A stretch of 64,000 nucleotides of DNA from contig CAIIXF020000011.1 in NCBI GenBank assembly GCA_903813345.2, forward strand, positions 17,839,754-17,903,753. The letters are read 5' to 3'. Positions 1 to 11,520 of the stretch are shown here, in pieces; position 1 is the first letter of the stretch; the number at the start of each line of letters is the position of its first letter. The notes beneath the pieces were generated by a model that was given only the letters and a program-made list of their open reading frames with translations, had not been told where the DNA came from and ran no database searches. Origin of the DNA: Owenia fusiformis. Lineage: Eukaryota > Annelida > Polychaeta > Sabellida > Oweniidae. Made by a program: the position numbers and the translations under genes.

Positions 1-860
1 ACTGTTCCAGTAGTTATGTGCATTCCAAGAAGCAAAGCAATCATCAAATAAGATCACCAACCATATCAAAACTACACCGTTCACGAGTTTCATTTTTAAA
101 TTCAGATATTTTTATCCTAGCTTCCCATGCTCCATGTTCACAATCCAATCAACAAACGAATCAAGTCATGTTCTTGTACATAAAAAATTTGCTCGGTTAT
201 GTTTTGATTCAGATCTACTGTATCATTATGAATAAGCACTGTCCTTGTTTCAAAAAAATATGATCATAAACAAGAAATATCCAAATGATCTTGTTCAAGT
301 TTAAAATTTACGTTTATCAATCAGAGGTTAGCTATTCAAGCAGTTCTATTGTCTTATATTATTATAAGATCATTTTAAACACCGTAGAAAAGATAACATT
401 CAATAGGTTAAATCAATCATTAACGAGGTGGTAAGTTCTTGAAGTGGAATCTTGGCAATCGTTGAACTTATCATTTCTTAGAATTTTTTATTAGTTTGTT
501 GGTGATAATACGCGCAGCAATATACACCGGGAAGTTTGTGTAATTTATCAAAACATGGACGTACACTCTCCTACAAATGTTTGGTAACATAGAAAAAAGT
601 ATGTTTAACAAAAAATAACAAAATTAACTTTGGTGGAACATACACACAATAGATACACATACACGGGAGTTATTTGTGACTTAAATTAAATTCTCTGTTT
701 ACAAACGGAGAAACGTTGATAATAGCTAACTCTGGACAACCTTGAATTGAATTTAAAGTTAAGGACAACGTGTTTAATTGGACTATTTTCTCATATAATT
801 ATCTCAGTTTTAGTCATCTTCACCCCATAAAGCTAGTCAACGTCTATCGGTCTTCCCAAA
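1..860. other. No gene seen
   Basis: This is AT-rich sequence. The only longer frame (18-263, +) has no recognisable motif or splice context. Nothing else is supported. Confidence 0.6.
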
Positions 861-1515
861 CACATTCCACAGCTGGATGACTCTAACTACAGTTTTTGGT
901 TGTTTCTTTATTTACTTTATTTCAGAGAAGAAACAAGTAAAACATGTTTCTAGCTACAGTAAGTATCATTCAAGATGGTGGCCAAAATTATTTCATTTTC
1001 AATAAACTCACAATTTCAACTAAACTAAGTTAAATCTGGATATTTCGCCTAATGCAAACTAACGAAGCTATGCTTGTAAACAGCCACAGGAAAACACCCA
1101 CGATATTCGAGAAATTTAAAGAAAACTGCCTCACTTAGAATAAGTCTAACTGAATTTGATGATGACGTAGGAATGACACTATAACAGAAACAGTGGATAA
1201 AGATCACGAACCCTATGGGATGAATACATGCAAGGCCATCCTAGTTAGTGTCATCAATGGTGAATATCATGTTTAGGTTAAGTGTATCATCAACTTCAAT
1301 TAAGTCATTTTACGTGACGCTGTTTTCTTTAAAATACTCTATAATGCGGGTGTCTGAGCATTTTTCCTGACTGTTTTCAATTATTTTGTTACTTTATTAG
1401 TTTGCATGGCGAAACAATTGGAATCTAGATTCAACTTAGTTTAGCTTATAATTTTGGCAACCATCTTGAATGATACTAACTGCAGTTAGAGTCATCCAAC
1501 TGTGGAACAGTGTGC
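861..1515. mobile_element. Palindromic MITE, TTCCACAGCTGGATGACTC family
   Basis: The left end (TTCCACAGCTGGATGACTCT) and the right end (its inverse through CCAACTGTGGAACAG) are inverted copies. Inside both arms are CATTCAAGATGGTNGCC and a CTAACTGCAGTTAG palindrome, and the centre holds paired TTGATGATGACGT / ATCATCAACTTC. Other copies lie at 29977-30460 and 36493-36765. There is no coding capacity. Confidence 0.85.
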
Positions 1516-2500
1516 TAAAGTGAAATTACTCGTGACCTCATTTGGTTTTGAACAACAATAATGGCAATATAAACACTGTTGCCTTCAGTATAATGCATCT
1601 GACAGAATTTGCCGAAATGGAAAGTATCTGTATGGTTTTTAAAGGTTTCAGTTTTAAATCAAGTTCTGTAATAAAAGGGGAAAGCATGGCATATATGATA
1701 AATTTTTCAATTCGTAAATTACAAGGAAAAGTGAAAGATATAATACCATATGGAAGACACTTTAAGGGGCATATAATTCACCGTATATGAAAAAATATTA
1801 ACACAAGAAATAAGAGGTACCTGGTGAAAAGATATATTCCTTTGAACACGATGCAGGGGTTCCTATAAATACGAAAGTGCAAGATTATCAATTGTTGATT
1901 TTTGTTTTCAACCCAATAAATAATTGTCAAAACTCACCATTGATAATGGACGATCTTGCGTATAGATTTTCTTGTAAGAACCTCTATATCTTAACAATTG
2001 CGCAAATAAAGGAATACATAGGAACTATAACAACCAACGTGTGAAATTGGCTTCTTTATACTATTGGTATATCTTTAAACAAACTAAAACTAATAGATAA
2101 TCAGGCACTTGAGTCGACAAGATTACTGACGATGACTTATGATTACTTAATTACCGATGTCATTTGCAATATTCAACGGGAATTTGCCGTTAGTCGAATT
2201 CGCAGTGTCGTGAATACTATATAAAATGTCAGATTATGCTTACAGTTACACCGTAAAAATAAATGTTTACACTATTGCTGATTTTTCTTTAACAGATCTT
2301 TGATCTTTTAACAGAGTTTAATTCATATATTTATCAGTCTATTTTTCAATACCACGATTCATGTTGGATACGTTTTATATGTATTTACAAACATCGGTAT
2401 TTCGGTAATATGACTTGCGCGGAACTGGGGACAATCCGAGAAAACGGGCTAATTGTTAGGTTAATAGACTTTGATATACATTTTATTTTCTATAATCATA
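1516..2500. other. No gene seen
   Basis: AT-rich intergenic DNA with no supported exon, RNA gene or repeat boundary. Confidence 0.6.
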
Positions 2501-2615
2501 AAATATAAGAAATTGAGTTGTCTTTTAAAAGAGTACTCTCGATTTGGAGATCGAGTGCATCATATTGGCGAACACTCCAAATGTGTTTTCATGATTCGCA
2601 TATCAATCTCCGTTT

Positions 2616-2672
2616 TTTGACGGCGGTTGGTGGTTGGCGGTTGGCGATCGGCAGGTGGCGGGCGGCGTTTGG
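2616..2672 (+). other. G-rich patch with many GG runs
   Basis: A 57-base stretch of GGCGG/GGTTGG-like sequence stands out in AT-rich surroundings. Its repeated GG doublets could support a weak two-tetrad G-quadruplex. Confidence 0.4.
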
Positions 2673-2739
2673 CTTCTGTAACAAATTCTTAAAACTTCCG
2701 ATAACTTACAAATACTGTTTAGAATGACTTCAATTTATT

Positions 2740-3120
2740 TTCTAAATCATCTACAAGTTTTCAGAAGTTCAAATCTGACTTTACAATTAAGATTTGACCT
2801 TCAATGACCTTTTCAAGATCAAAAGGTCAAAAATGTATTTTTCAACTTGCTTCAAATTGACTTTTTCAAAATTATATACAAGTTCTCAAAAGTTCAAATC
2901 TGACCTTCAATGACATTCTCAAGGTCAAAAAGGATTTGACCTTCAATGACCTTCTCAAGGTCAAAAAGGTATTTTTCAACTTGCTTCAAATTGACATTTT
3001 TCAAAATTATATACAAGTTCTCAGAAGTTTAAATCTGACTTTAGATTTGAGATTTCACCTGCAATGACCTTCTGAGGATAAAAAACTTGCTCAAATTGAC
3101 CAATTTATTTTTCAAAAATC
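2740..3120. repeat. Dispersed repeat with AGGTCA half-sites
   Basis: Three or four diverged copies of a roughly 115-bp unit contain TGACCTTCAATGACCTTCTC followed by AGGTCA and TTTTCAACTTGCTTCAAATT. The complementary orientation occurs at 55780-55950. Confidence 0.8.
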
Positions 3121-3489
3121 TACAGAATTCTCAGAAATTCGAATCTGGCTTAAGATTTTACTTAGAAATGTTGAAAAATAATAAATTGTGAAATCGTGTC
3201 TCATAATATTTGAGATATCATCTGACATTTCATAAACATCTGTCCGATAGAGGTCCTCTCAAATTAGATCGCTTTGGCATTTGATGAGTCATATATGAAA
3301 TTGATTAATCATCCATAAATTAGATGTCACCACTTGATATGAAATACGTTTACCTTCTAATAAATAAGTGTGTTATGTAATAGCAAGAACGTTTATTAAT
3401 AGATAGATGAATTTGGGACATAGACACGAATGCCCATGATAAGATTTTTGCTCAAATATCAAGATTTCTGCTGCAACAGTATTATTTAA

Positions 3490-4560
3490 AAACGTATAAA
3501 ACACTAATATATCGTTATTAAATCATTTATACATCGTTATTAAATCATTGATATATTGTTATTAAAATGCTCTCATTTTGCTATTTTTTCACATATCCCT
3601 CTCATATTTTCAGAAAATGTACATTATGTAATTACACATACAATGCTCAAATATTATATCTACATCTTAAGTTAATCTTAAAACATGCTGAAATCATACA
3701 TTTTTTCTAAAAAAGGTTAGGTGTTGTTTCTCGTTATTTGTTGCTAAACAAATGTTTATTTGTGATCACAACAACATCACAACAACTCACAATAGCGATG
3801 TATGACAGGGTGGGCAAATTGGAATTACATGTCGTGAGACACACCAAATATCAAAATGACAGATCAGGTGAGGTTAGTGCGGCTGTTGCAGAGTGTGGCA
3901 TTAACCTTACAGATACATTAGGAGTACCATTAGATTTTATGCACTATCAAGAATAAGTAAGAGGACACCGCCAGAGACATACATGGACTCGTATAGTATG
4001 GACAAGGTATTATATCTGCTCTAAGGATCTCTAGGTAGTATTGTAAATTTGAGGAAGGCTAGTCACTGTTCTATCATTCCCAGTCTGGTTGCAAGAAGAG
4101 CATGCGAACAGAGAATAACACTGCGATAATTTAAGATGCAATTCATGAAAAAAGAACTATTCTACTGTGGAAATAGCAAACAAGGGCAACAAAGGTATGT
4201 AGCAGTTCAACGAATAGTTGGCAATGACCTGGATATGCGTTTGATCTGCTTGAAATAGGTACCGAGGAATGATTAAATTAACTTTATCTATTTTATACGT
4301 TATAATTTAACTGACCTGCTTACCCTAAATACATGTTACCATGGCAACCTTATCTCAAAAATAATTTAAGATATAGCTATAATATTCTAGCATTGTATGT
4401 TCTGAAACAATGAGAGGGATATGTGAAAAAATCACAAAATGAGAACATTTTTATATGGATCGCCCCTTGTATTGCTATTAAATCATTGATATATTGTTAT
4501 TAAGTCATTGATATATTGTTATTAAATCATTGATAAATTGTTATTAATATATTGCCTGAT
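3490..4560. repeat. 22-bp minisatellite split by a TIR element
   Basis: Copies of TTATTAAATCATTGATATAT-type units lie at about 3510-3563 and resume at 4475-4550, on either side of the element at 3564-4451. The insertion therefore went into an existing array. Confidence 0.75.
3564..4451. mobile_element. TIR element of about 890 bp
   Basis: The left end (AAAATGCTCTCATTTTGC, then TTTTTTCACATATCCCTCTC) and the right end are inverted copies over about 55 bp. A 72-codon frame inside (3738-3956, +) has no recognised domain. The superfamily is not assigned and no clear target duplication was seen. Confidence 0.75.
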
Positions 4561-5620
4561 ACAAATATTGTTTTGGTTTTATCATCATTTTAGTCACTTT
4601 TCATGATAAAGGATGGTATTACCCTGAAATGATAATTTCTGATTCATATTTCGAACAGTTCACTCCATTTTCACAGATTTCTGAGACGCTTTCTACCAGA
4701 TCGAGTGTCAATTGACATTTTTCTCAAGTAAATTGAGTAACGTATTGAGTGGCAAGGTAAGATAAAACAAATCACTTCATGACACCATATATAATCATAA
4801 AAATGGAATGGTTTGGAGTCTGTAATCGATGATTTGATTCCATCTAGTTGTCGAATGTTACCACTAAGACACAATCGACGGACTATTCAATCTTATCTTA
4901 TCTGATTCTTGAATGGTGGGGGAAAGGGGGTATTAGACATTGTTTCTTTTCACGTTAGATCATGTTTTTGGGCTATATGGGGTTTGTTTTTCTTGACTGG
5001 TATGCACTTAGAGTTTCCTTTTCTTGCTAAGTTCCATTACAACTTTTGGTCTTTTCCCTTTGGCACTAGTGCTTATATATTTAAGAGTATCAGTCAATTG
5101 TTCTTTATGATTGTGGAAACAGTAGTATACAGCGGATCAAGCATTCAATTTAAGTTTGAATAAAAATAGTCGGTAATTTAGAGCTGAGATAAGACAAATT
5201 GTTTTTTTTTTGCCTTACAATAAATGTCCCATAACCATGGATACCACTTACCAACCGGCCGATGCTATGATATCACAAGAGGTAACCTCGCCATGGTTAC
5301 CAGCCAATGCTACTTTATCATCACCAATATTCTTAACAATATCTAGCATGCAGGTGCTTGACTAGAACATACTGTAGTAAAAAGGTGTGTCGACCAACAT
5401 GAATCAATTATTCCAGCAAACGTGGTTCAGTTGTGGAAGTATTAGTCTACAGCTTCAGCATTGCCTAGATATCTTACTGTAATCAAACGATGAAATGGAT
5501 TGATTTCATATTTTGCGAAATCACAATATTAAATTGGTTTCAACGGTGGCTCAATATTGGTTGAGGGACAAAGAAAATTACCATAGAGATTGATAAAAAA
5601 AATAGTACAAACACTATAGT
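4560..5620. other. No gene seen
   Basis: The patch at 5005-5095 (TTTCCTTTTCTTGCTAAG, then CTTTTCCCTTTGGCACTAG) resembles 31160-31230, so it is probably a shared dispersed repeat. No exon is supported. Confidence 0.55.
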
Positions 5621-5623
5621 GTC

Positions 5624-6132
5624 ACTGGTGATCCGCGTTATTACGCTGGTTATCGAAAAGGTTCGTTTCGGTAACAAAATGTCGGAACGTCGAACGTACG
5701 ATTTTTAGTTTTCCTTTATTTCACGCGTTGTATTTCACGCAAACGTATATCAGTATCACGCGTTTTAGAAAATGTACATGTTTGCGAAAAATAGCTGAGA
5801 AGACAACAGAATCGTCGATTTAATTCCTCAATTAAGTTACAGAAACTGTTGGGTTAAAAGTGAAGATCTTAACTGTTTTTCGAAATACCGTTTCTGTAAC
5901 TTAAGTGAGGAATTAAATCGACGATTCTGTTGTTTTCTGAACTATTTGTTCGCAATTGTGTTCATATTCTTAAACATATGATACAGATACACTTTTGTGG
6001 TAAAACTGTCGTGAGAATTCTGCATACAACGTGTGAAATATGGAAAAAAGAAAAATCGTAGCTTCGATGTTCCGACATTTTGTTCGCTAACGGACCGTTT
6101 CGGTAACCAGCGTAATCGAGTGGATCACCAGT
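5624..6132. mobile_element. Foldback MITE, about 509 bp
   Basis: The ends are inverted (ACTGGTGATCC, then ATTACGCTGGTTATCG and ACAAAATGTCGGAACGTCGA on the left; the inverse at 6040-6132). The centre is a second, longer hairpin with AATCGTCGATTTAATTCCTC on both arms. Diverged pieces recur at 22355-22600 and 25125-25530. Confidence 0.88.
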
Positions 6133-8639
6133 CAAGTGAGTGTGTTCCTCAATTTTGCATTATCTTGTTATTGCATAATATTCATACAAAGAACACATTT
6201 TACCCCAGACTCGAGAAGCTTACTAGGTGCGTAACATGCGATATGTTCAAAAATAAGGTTTTCGCCAATTCTCTTTTTGGGTTATTTAGGAGTATGCAGG
6301 TGACAGACGTTGTCAAATACAGTGGTAAAAGGTCAATCATAGTTTTGTCTAAATACACCCCGAAAGATGTTGCTATAAATTACCCGGTTCTCTCCCTCTC
6401 GAGAAAATACAAATTCCAAGCAAGCACTTATTTCTTCAATTTTGTCATCAGTTGAAACATCTACCAGGTCTGGTTTTGTCTCTAAAATATTAGTGTCTAC
6501 TTTACATGTCCACTTTACATGTAACATTTCTATTTTAAAAAAACTCTTGACGTGTAGACTGTTTACTTGTATCTAAGAGCCACGTATGGTATCGCAAACA
6601 ATTTCAGACGATTATCTCGATTACATATTAGATTATGAATATTTTTTGATCATGAAAAAGTTTCTCTCAGATTTATCTCCAAGAAAAGCATCTGTAAATG
6701 GTAATTAAGTTATTAAGGCTGAGTATAATTAAAGGGGCAATACGAACTTATAAACATACTTTTTCAAAATTGTTGACCTATTTTTTTATTGAAAGCTTTT
6801 TATTGCATTTATAATAAAAAACATGCTTTGAAAATTGGTTTTCTCGATTGACTTTAAAAGGTACTGAATTTGAATAGCCAAAATGAGCATGAGTTTTTTC
6901 AATGGGCAAATAAAAAATAACACGGGGAACATTAATCTTCAGTTTCCTTTCAAGTACTAATTAACGTATACATAAAAATATTGGGTGAGACTTGAGATAA
7001 TGTATGCGGCGCCAGTCAAAATTGAAACTTCTGATTGGGTTCGAAGCCGAGATGCCCGGATATGTCCCAGCAAAAGCCGGAATTCACGTGATTTTTCACG
7101 AAGAAGGGGCGGAGTTTAAGCGAGATTCATCGAGACTTCTTCGTGTCAATCGTGTCAATCTCTGCATTGCTTATTGTTAACTCCACCTTTTTGCCCATAT
7201 ATGGAGTTGGAGATGCCACTTGCGAGCGTGAACAGTTCAGTCTAGAAATAGAAATTTCTTAAGCGATGTCTTTCTTCAATTTTTCTACACGATATCTCGA
7301 TAAATAGTGGACATATTTGTACCATTCTTTCGTCAAAATGAGGGTATCGCTGGAATACATATTTCCAATCTGTTGGTCAATAGATTTATTCATTGATACT
7401 GGCAGGAATTAGATCGTAATAAACATGCTAAAATTGTAAAACTTGGAACGTTTGACAGTAATCTCCGAGTAATGTATGAATTGCATCGGGAGAAAGCAGG
7501 AGAAAAGATGGGACAGTCTGTTGTGTGGAGTTTGCAAAGCAATCCCGGATATAAATGACGTCATCTTAGCAGTTTACATGGTTTCGAAAGTGATATATTT
7601 TTGTGTCGTAGTGATGAGTTTGAATTATGTCGATTATTCGATTGTTATATATAAATAAACATCGATCTTCGGCGAAGATAAAGTAAGAACAACATATATA
7701 TCCGAGAAACATGTTGGTAAGTACAGTATTTCATTTATAATGGCAGAAAATCAAATTGAATCGAAATCGAATTTTCGTTCGATTATTTTGATTTTCAATT
7801 TGATTTTTACATTCTATCTTCTTCGTCCTGCGGGACTATACTAGGCATAGGCCCGGAACATGTATAACATGAGTCAAATTCACTTAAATAGAACATGCTG
7901 TAAGCTTTATTTCTTTACATTTTTACGGGCCTATGCCTGGGCTTAGACTCTAGGCCTAGACTACTAGATCTATAGGACTTAGACTAGCCTAAAGCTAGAG
8001 CCTTAGATCTAGCTCTTTCAGAGGCTGTGACTGATATGTTAGAACAGCCTTTAGAGCCCCCTATCAACCGCTTCAAAATTGTGTTAGTGTCCTCCTTGCG
8101 AAAATCGAAAAAAATTAAAAGGTGCTTCTGTGCCGAACAGCAAATTCTCATTATACATTGAGAAGCTACTCTTTACCAAGAAACCAAAAATGGAAGTTTT
8201 GACGGAAAGACATGACGTACAAGTCAAAATCTCTGAATCTTGCTAGGTACATGACAGATAAAGAGAATTTAAATCCTGATCGGCAAAAAAGCGGCTAATA
8301 ACTTACATATTTTCTCAACAAAAAGCACTGATGTAGCTCACATTGGGAGATAGTAGTAAGCACTTGAAGTTGATTTCAGTAGATCAGTTACACCTGTCAT
8401 GATTTCAAGGAAAGACACAAAGTATCCGTCAAAAGAGAAAAGCTTACATAAATGAGAGCAAAATCTGCAGATTTATTATAGCTATTGACTTCTCGAATAT
8501 GTTGAACGCACAACTCTAAACAATACTTGAAATTGAATAAAATTGACAAAATATGAGAAGACAGTCTAAAACCTAACTGGAGAGCTGCCATTGTTTGCCC
8601 GGAAATCTTCAGATATTTTGACTGGTACTTTGTGTCTTT
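6133..8639. other. No gene seen; one promoter-like patch
   Basis: No frame here shows a domain. A locally GC-richer stretch at 7010-7260 carries a cluster of promoter-type motifs and is listed separately. At 7740-7815 an ATCGAATTTTCG/TTGATTTTCAATTTGA segment forms short inverted repeats. Confidence 0.5.
7034..7204 (+). promoter_or_regulatory. Possible promoter motif cluster
   Basis: An inverted CCAAT core (ATTGG, 7034), an E-box CACGTG (7085), a GC box GGGGCGG (7106) and a perfect CArG box CCATATATGG (7195) fall within 170 bases. No convincing downstream exon was found, so this is motif evidence only. Confidence 0.25.
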
Positions 8640-9840
8640 CCATCAAAATTGCCATTTTGGTTTCTCGCTGGGTAATTCACAGATGAAGAGAAATCTTGAT
8701 TGACAAAAATACAGCTGATAGCTAACAGCTTTTCTTAAACAGAAGATAAAGGAAGATATAAAGGAACCTGTTATGATTTTGAAGCGGGTGATAGCCGATA
8801 GGGGGCATGTTAAGGCTGTAAGTAGAGGGTGTGGCCGAATAAATCTAACCCAAATAGAGTTTAACACATCTCAGTATAGGCAAAATTAAAATTCATTAAA
8901 GTTTCATCACTTTAGCATGTGTACATTTGCTGGCCTTCTAATATTTTGCCAATAGATTTGTTAGGCTTGATTGCAAATTCTTATGAAATATAAGAGTGTA
9001 TGGTTTCAATGTACTGGACTCTCGATATTTTTTGCGTGCAATTTTGTTTCGTGCTTTTCGCGATTGTGTAAAAATCACGAAAATTAATAGTCGCGAATAT
9101 CGCCAATTAAAGGCTGAGGTGCAACATGCCATTGACTAAGATCTAGAGATTGTAAATCTTATCCAAAGTATATGATATTGGGTAGGTGTAATTACTGTAG
9201 ATAAGATAAATTAATTTTGAGGATTCAGAGAATAATGGAAGTTAAACCTTTGATATCCGCAAAATTTAATGGCCGCAAAATTGGTATTTCTCAAAATTCA
9301 TGAAATTTAAACTCGCAAATTAACCGGTAGTACAGTATTTGCATGTGGAATAATTATGATATTGAGAGCATTGATGAAACAAATGCAATGAACTGATTTG
9401 ATTGGCCAAGGGAGCATTGGAATTTTGACCTGAAGTTCACATGATTGTTGCTATAGGCCTTATGATTTTTTGGAATTCCAGTAATACTATTAATGTCTAT
9501 TATACTTATACAGTAAAACCTGTCTTATCCAAATGCCAACGCTACAAATTAAAAACATTCAGATTTAAACGTCTGATTTCGAGGTTTTTGCATCCGAAAG
9601 ATTCTTGATTTTGAAAAAATATTAATGCATTTTCACTTAATATTACTCGCATTGTAGGCGTTATGATTTTTTGGAATTCCAGTAATACTATTATACTTAT
9701 ACAGTAATATCTGTCTAATACTTATACAGTAATATCTGTCTAATCCAAATGCCACCATGACCAGTTAAAACACCATGACCAGTTAAAAAAAACATTCAGA
9801 TGTGGAGGTGATCGGATTTCGAGGATTTTGCATTCGCAAG
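8640..9840. repeat. Direct duplication, copy 1
   Basis: Matching landmarks between this block and 10790-11520, in the same order, are GATGAAGAGAAATCTTGA, GGTGATAGCYGATAGG, TCCGCAAAATTT, GTACAGTATTTGCATGTG and ACAGTAAAACCTGTC. A smaller internal repeat (GATTTTTTGGAATTCCAGTA) is present twice, at about 9470 and 9666. Confidence 0.8.
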
Positions 9841-10789
9841 ATTCTGCATTTTAAAAATATAAATGCATTTTCACTAAAAAGTATTAAGATTACTTTTGAC
9901 CGCATAGCTTTATGACATTCCAAAATCCAAATCGAATGCTTGAAAGGTAAAACAGAAGTGTGCAATCAGAGATGATAGATACTATTGCATGAGTATATGA
10001 AGGCCATGTGTCAACTCTTCGATTGATAATACGCCTCGAAATAAACACCCACTGGCTTGGGAAAGCTATTTTCCCTCTTAATAAATGCCTGTCCCCTTGG
10101 AAAAATGTCTTCAATTTCCCTCTTAGTCTTAATAAAAGCCAATGGCATTTATTTTGAGTTCTTTCTAATAAAGGCCCTGTGCAAAATAAATGCTCAGTGG
10201 GCCTATATGTTCGTTGAATTTAAAATTTCCCCTTCTACTCAATTTTTATAAATGTTTTATGCATCAGTATGTTGCATTTGGAGACACAAATAAACTCTTA
10301 AAAGGAAAATATTTTCTCTTTAGTATGTTAACTTTGTCTACAAATGCAACATATTAATGTGAAAACATTATAAAAAAAATGGAAGGAACTGAAAATCAGG
10401 AAAACATTTTTGAAAAAAAATGTTGATGGGGTCTTTGCACCTTCCCTGTCTCAATCTCCAATTTTTTTTATCATCTGTATGAGTACTTTTCCTTTAGATA
10501 ATGCATTGGCCTAACATACACACCTTACATTTCAGAAAATTTCTGCAATTCAACATATGACCGTCTAAATTCTGTTGCGAAACCTTTAGTATTCTTTCAA
10601 GAAATTTCCTGCTTACATGAAAGTCTTTTACAGTTTTACATTCTGTTTTTTTTTAATGTAACATAATGGCTGATACCAATATTGTTCAAAGTTGTATATG
10701 TTTACACTATGGAACTAATCATTCTTTGAATTGAGTTCGATTCCTGAACAACTGGATATTTGACTAAACATTCCTTGGATTTGATTTGG

Positions 10790-11520
10790 TTTGATGAAGA
10801 GAAATCTTGACTGACAAAAATGCAGCTGATAACTAACAGATTTTCCCAAACAGAAAATATAAAAAAATTTAAAGTGAGCACTTGATTTCAATAGTTTAGT
10901 TTCACCTATGCTTTTGAAGCAGGTGATAGCTGATAGGTGTCATGTAAAGGCTGTAAGTACATGGTATAGCAATAATTAAAGGTAAGAAGGTACTGTTTCA
11001 TTCATATTTCTTGGTTTTAAAAACATTTAATCAAATAAGCTGGAAATTTTTTTGAGAAATGATATGATGGTGAAAGAAATAGATACAAAATTATAAAAAA
11101 TTTATAATTAGCGAAAATTGATATCCGCAAAATTTCAAAATTGCAAAATTGCGAAAGATAACAGCATCAAATATTAGTGGCAGTACAGTATTTGCATGTG
11201 AAATAATTATGATATATTAATATAATAATATAATAATTGATGAAACAATTGCAATGAACTGTTTTGATTAGCCAAGGCCAGAGCATTGGAATTTGAACTA
11301 AAGTTGAGTATAATGTTATTGTATAAATTAAAAAAATAATTATAGAGACTTCTTACAAAGTTGATCTTCATTTCAAATAGCTGAGAATATTTCCCAAAAT
11401 AGATTGACTAGGCCTTCAGATTTTTTTTAATTTCAGTATTACTATTACTCATACAGTAAAACCTGTCTAATCCAAATGCCACCGTGCAGTTAAAAACATT
11501 CAGATTGGGAGGTGTTCGTT
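10790..11520. repeat. Direct duplication, copy 2
   Basis: This is the shorter, diverged copy of 8640-9840. It ends with ACAGTAAAACCTGTCTAATC, a pogo/Tigger-like terminal sequence also seen at 9512 and, as a TIR, at 54934-55119. Bases 9841-10789 between the copies hold no supported gene. Confidence 0.78.
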
